From positions 1 through 15,907 of the forward strand of contig NZ_LWHB01000132.1 in assembly GCF_001889065.1 (NCBI RefSeq): a DNA stretch of 15,907 nt, in the 5' to 3' direction. This DNA comes from Suttonella ornithocola (lineage in GTDB: Bacteria; Pseudomonadota; Gammaproteobacteria; Cardiobacteriales; Cardiobacteriaceae). The position numbers and the translations under genes were made by a program. This document shows positions 14,446 through 15,907 of the stretch, piece by piece; the first letter of the stretch is position 1; every line of letters begins with the position of its first letter. The notes below the pieces were generated by a model. That model was not told where the DNA came from, did not search any database, and saw nothing but the letters and a program-made list of their open reading frames with translations.

Positions 14446-14613
14446 AATTTGGCTATGAATAAAATGCCGTAATAAAATTAAAGTCTCATTTTTCAGAAAA
14501 TTATAAAAATTGATATTGCTCAATCCGTAATGATTTTATCCAAAATACTATTTGATCAAACGGACGCTTTGTCTTTAGTGATTTTGCTGATGTCAATCTG
14601 ATTAAAAAGAGTG
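14446..14613. other. AT-rich spacer between the hairpin and the nth terminator
   Basis: About 170 bp with no start-codon-led frame of useful length and no recognisable RNA gene. TACTAT at 14546-14551 is a possible -10 without a good -35. A short stop-to-stop frame from 14554 has no start codon and runs into the following terminator. Together with that terminator the stretch could be a small RNA, but nothing in it proves one. Confidence 0.4.
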
Positions 14614-14641
14614 AATTGAGTAGAGAATACTCAATTTTTTT
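14614..14641 (+). terminator. Rho-independent terminator immediately before nth
   Basis: AATTGAGTA (14614-14622) and TACTCAATT (14628-14636) form a perfect 9-bp stem with loop GAGAA, running into seven T (14635-14641). The T-run ends at the base before an in-frame ATG at 14642, which argues that nth is translated from a later start. Confidence 0.85.
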
Positions 14642-14662
14642 ATGAATAAATCTTCAAGTAAA

Positions 14663-15295
14663 ATGAAAAAAGCAGATATTGAAAAGTTTTTTGAGCGTTT
14701 GAAAGCTGAAAATCCTCATCCGACAACAGAGCTAAATTACAGCAGTCATTTTGAGTTGCTGATTGCGGTCATGCTTTCTGCACAAGCGACAGATGTCAGC
14801 GTGAATAAAGCGACAGCTAAGTTGTTCCCTGTGGCGAATACGCCAGAAGCGATTTTGACATTAGGGGAAGAGGGGCTAAAAGCCTATATAAAAACCATTG
14901 GGCTATTTAATAGCAAAGCCGCAAATGTGATAAAAACTTGTCAGATATTATTAGAACAATATCAGGGAGAAGTCCCTAGTGAACGTAAAGCTTTAGAAGC
15001 CTTACCGGGTGTTGGTCGAAAAACAGCGAATGTAGTATTGAATACAGCATTTGGGCAACCCGTTATGGCCGTTGATACACATATTTTTCGGGTATCAAAC
15101 CGCACAGGATTAGCGCCGGGAAAAACCGTATTAGCGGTAGAGCAAAAACTCATGAAAGTTATTCCTAAAGCGTACTTGATGGATGCACACCATTGGTTGA
15201 TTTTACATGGACGCTATACGTGTACGGCACGCAAACCACATTGTCATGCTTGTGTGGTATCTGATTTATGTGCACATCCAGAGAATTTATCATGA
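14663..15295 (+). CDS. nth: Endonuclease III (DNA glycosylase/AP lyase)
   Basis: Base-excision repair enzyme removing oxidised pyrimidines and cleaving abasic sites. With the start at 14663 (MKKADIEKFFERLKAENPHP) the protein is 210 aa, next to 211 in E. coli. The catalytic residues then fall at exactly the E. coli numbers: K120 after the helix-hairpin-helix LPGVGRKTANVVL, and D138 in VDTHIFR. The [4Fe-4S] cluster ligands follow the C-X6-C-X2-C-X5-C spacing (TCTARKPHCHACVVSDLC). An ATG at 14642 would add seven residues, but it directly abuts the terminator T-run and has no ribosome binding site. The RBS of 14663 is also weak (AAG). Its stop overlaps the next gene in ATGA. Confidence 0.95.
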   Translation: MKKADIEKFFERLKAENPHPTTELNYSSHFELLIAVMLSAQATDVSVNKATAKLFPVANTPEAILTLGEEGLKAYIKTIGLFNSKAANVIKTCQILLEQYQGEVPSERKALEALPGVGRKTANVVLNTAFGQPVMAVDTHIFRVSNRTGLAPGKTVLAVEQKLMKVIPKAYLMDAHHWLILHGRYTCTARKPHCHACVVSDLCAHPENLS

Positions 15296-15501
15296 TGGTA
15301 GGCTTTGCTATTCTTTTAATTTTAGGCTGGGGAATAAGTTTCGTTCACGCGCTCAATCATAAGAGAGATTATTGGGTTCAGCTTTATATGCCGACTTATG
15401 CTTTTAAATATGCACGGGATAATGGCTTATGGTATTCCGTGTTGCTACAAGTGATAGGATTATTCGGTGTGGTATCAGGATGGATTATTGATGGTATATG
15501 A
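15292..15501 (+). CDS. Small inner-membrane protein of unknown function
   Basis: I do not recognise this family. The start ATG at 15292 overlaps the nth stop as ATGA, a typical translational coupling arrangement; a second ATG follows at 15295. The 69-aa product has two hydrophobic segments, MMVGFAILLILGWGISFVHA at the N-terminus and WYSVLLQVIGLFGVVSGWII at the C-terminus. Between them is a polar, basic and aromatic loop (LNHKRDYWVQLYMPTYAFKY) that would be about 25 residues long. The two-helix hairpin topology suggests both ends on the same side of the membrane. It is the last intact gene before mobile-element debris; I see no terminator hairpin directly after it. Confidence 0.7.
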   Translation: MMVGFAILLILGWGISFVHALNHKRDYWVQLYMPTYAFKYARDNGLWYSVLLQVIGLFGVVSGWIIDGI

Positions 15502-15591
15502 CGATTTTTTATATTGCTGAATAGATTGAGTGCCATACAAAGTGATAAGCAACCACCAGAAAAATCATCGTGAAAAGGCTACTAGAATGGT
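15502..15591. other. Non-coding stretch after the small membrane gene
   Basis: Ninety bases without a credible gene, hairpin or promoter that I can support. A 19-codon minus-strand frame (15509-15568) is present but too short to claim. It is the left flank of the inverted-repeat element that starts at 15592. Confidence 0.5.
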
Positions 15592-15700
15592 TATAGCTAA
15601 ATGTCTTTAATTCGCATACAGCGTTGGCTTGTCTTACAGTTCCGATTTGTGCTGTCTATGGCTCGTCGTTTTGTATGCGAAATGAACTTATTCAGCTATA
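15592..15700. mobile_element. 109-bp MITE-like element with 29-nt imperfect terminal inverted repeats
   Basis: The ends TATAGCT (15592-15598) and AGCTATA (15694-15700), and the inner arms TTCGCATACA (15611-15620) and TGTATGCGAA (15672-15681), are exact complements and perfectly symmetric around one centre with no gap. About 23 of 29 arm positions pair. The 51-nt middle has no gene. TA at both tips fits insertion at TA dinucleotides, as for IS630/Tc1-type elements. It touches IS630-type transposase debris on its right side. Its mobility and copy number cannot be judged from one window. Confidence 0.7.
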
Positions 15701-15720
15701 GTTAAATCAACTAAAAAACA
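15695..15720 (-). repeat. IS630-like element end, copy A of a 26-bp direct repeat
   Basis: This stretch matches 15825-15850 in the same orientation at 23 of 26 positions, exactly 130 bp away, with no gap. On the minus strand it contains the last codons and TAG stop of the transposase remnant and ends in CTATAGC, which also forms the tip of the 109-bp element. Confidence 0.75.
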
Positions 15721-15830
15721 ATCCAAAGCAGATAAAAGAACAAAGTATCAATATAATCCATCCGCCACTCTTTGCGTATTTACTTAATCCAAGCCCAGCT
15801 CTTTACAATAGGATTTAAGTCAGGGCTATA
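15711..15830 (-). pseudogene. IS630-family transposase, C-terminal remnant
   Basis: The minus strand reads YSPDLNPIVKSWAWIK, an internal stop (TAA at 15780-15782), then IRKEWRMDYIDTLFFYLL and a final TAG at 15711-15713. Y-SPDLNPIE-x-W-A-x-IK is the hallmark of the last catalytic region of IS630-family DDE transposases; the Glu of the DDE triad, normally after NPI, is Val here. Upstream of the Tyr codon the expected L-x-F-L-P-P sequence is replaced by a second copy of the element-end repeat, so the fragment is truncated as well as interrupted. It is certainly non-functional. It marks the right end of the window as a landing site for insertion sequences. Confidence 0.8.
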
Positions 15831-15850
15831 ATCAAATCATCTAAAAAACA
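15825..15850 (-). repeat. IS630-like element end, copy B of the 26-bp direct repeat
   Basis: Matches 15695-15720 at 23 of 26 positions. It adjoins the Tyr-Ser codons (TATAGC) of the transposase remnant, as expected if another related element inserted at that TA. The sequence to its right, up to 15907, would then be the 3' part of this second element; I see no intact frame in it. Confidence 0.7.
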
Positions 15851-15907
15851 GAGCATCATTTACCGATAGAATTGCTAGATAAGGCTTATATTGTGAAATA
15901 CTAATTA

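Noticed and set aside
14554..14643. Stop-to-stop frame SNGRFVFSDFADVNLIKK in front of nth
   Set aside because: No start codon, and it runs through the terminator hairpin; most likely chance.
15509..15568. Minus-strand 19-codon frame MIFLVVAYHFVWHSIYSAI
   Set aside because: Too short, with no ribosome binding site and no recognisable relation; could be a relic but cannot be supported.
1..15907. CRISPR array, tRNA or rRNA genes, defence or toxin-antitoxin modules
   Set aside because: No regularly spaced direct repeats, no tRNA-like TTCRA arms or rRNA motifs, and no recognisable defence domains; RatA was named a toxin in E. coli but has no antitoxin partner here.

Overview
The window looks like the chromosome of an AT-rich gammaproteobacterium (roughly 40% G+C by eye). 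The smpB<>ratA-rnfH divergon, folB<>plsY divergon, YaeR/GloA2-type VOC protein, Pseudomonas-like Fur and 180-kDa-class NAD-glutamate dehydrogenase all point there. A Cardiobacteriales-type genome would fit, but the sequence alone does not settle the family. Almost all genes are housekeeping genes; the accessory signal lies in small genes, repeats and the right-hand end.

Layout. 1-317 (-): start of a YceF/Maf-2 nucleotide pyrophosphatase, cut by the window edge. 353-1264 (+): LpxL/HtrB lipid A acyltransferase, whose 3' end overlaps ccmB (1253-1933, -), a CcmB gene standing without other ccm genes. 2098-2316 (+): unknown 72-aa protein. 2320-3780 (-): smpB, an MBL-fold hydrolase and a YjdJ-type GNAT, closely packed. 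3840-4536 (+): ratA-rnfH, overlapping by 14 bp. 4575-8196 (-): folB-ftsY-rpoH-fur-mgsA and a glutaredoxin-like gene interrupted by a C8 tract; ftsE and ftsX are missing from between ftsY and rpoH. 8245-14064 (+): plsY, gloA2-like gene, gdhB-type NAD-glutamate dehydrogenase, ending in a strong terminator hairpin. 14154-14375 (+): a 73-aa protein that is 48% Asp/Glu. 14376-14641: two hairpins, the second a terminator ending exactly at an upstream in-frame ATG of nth. 14663-15501 (+): nth and an overlapping small membrane protein. 15502-15907: no intact gene; a symmetric 109-bp inverted-repeat element abuts IS630-type transposase debris.

The genes cover envelope lipid synthesis (lpxL, plsY), ribosome rescue (smpB), protein targeting (ftsY), heat-shock and iron regulation (rpoH, fur), folate (folB), central nitrogen/carbon metabolism (gdhB), methylglyoxal chemistry (mgsA, two glyoxalase-fold proteins of uncertain substrate) and DNA repair (nth). 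There is no evident dedicated defence or biosynthetic system. The most unusual signals are the homopolymer frameshift at the active site of the glutaredoxin-like gene, the extreme acidic/aromatic small protein, and the nested mobile-element debris.
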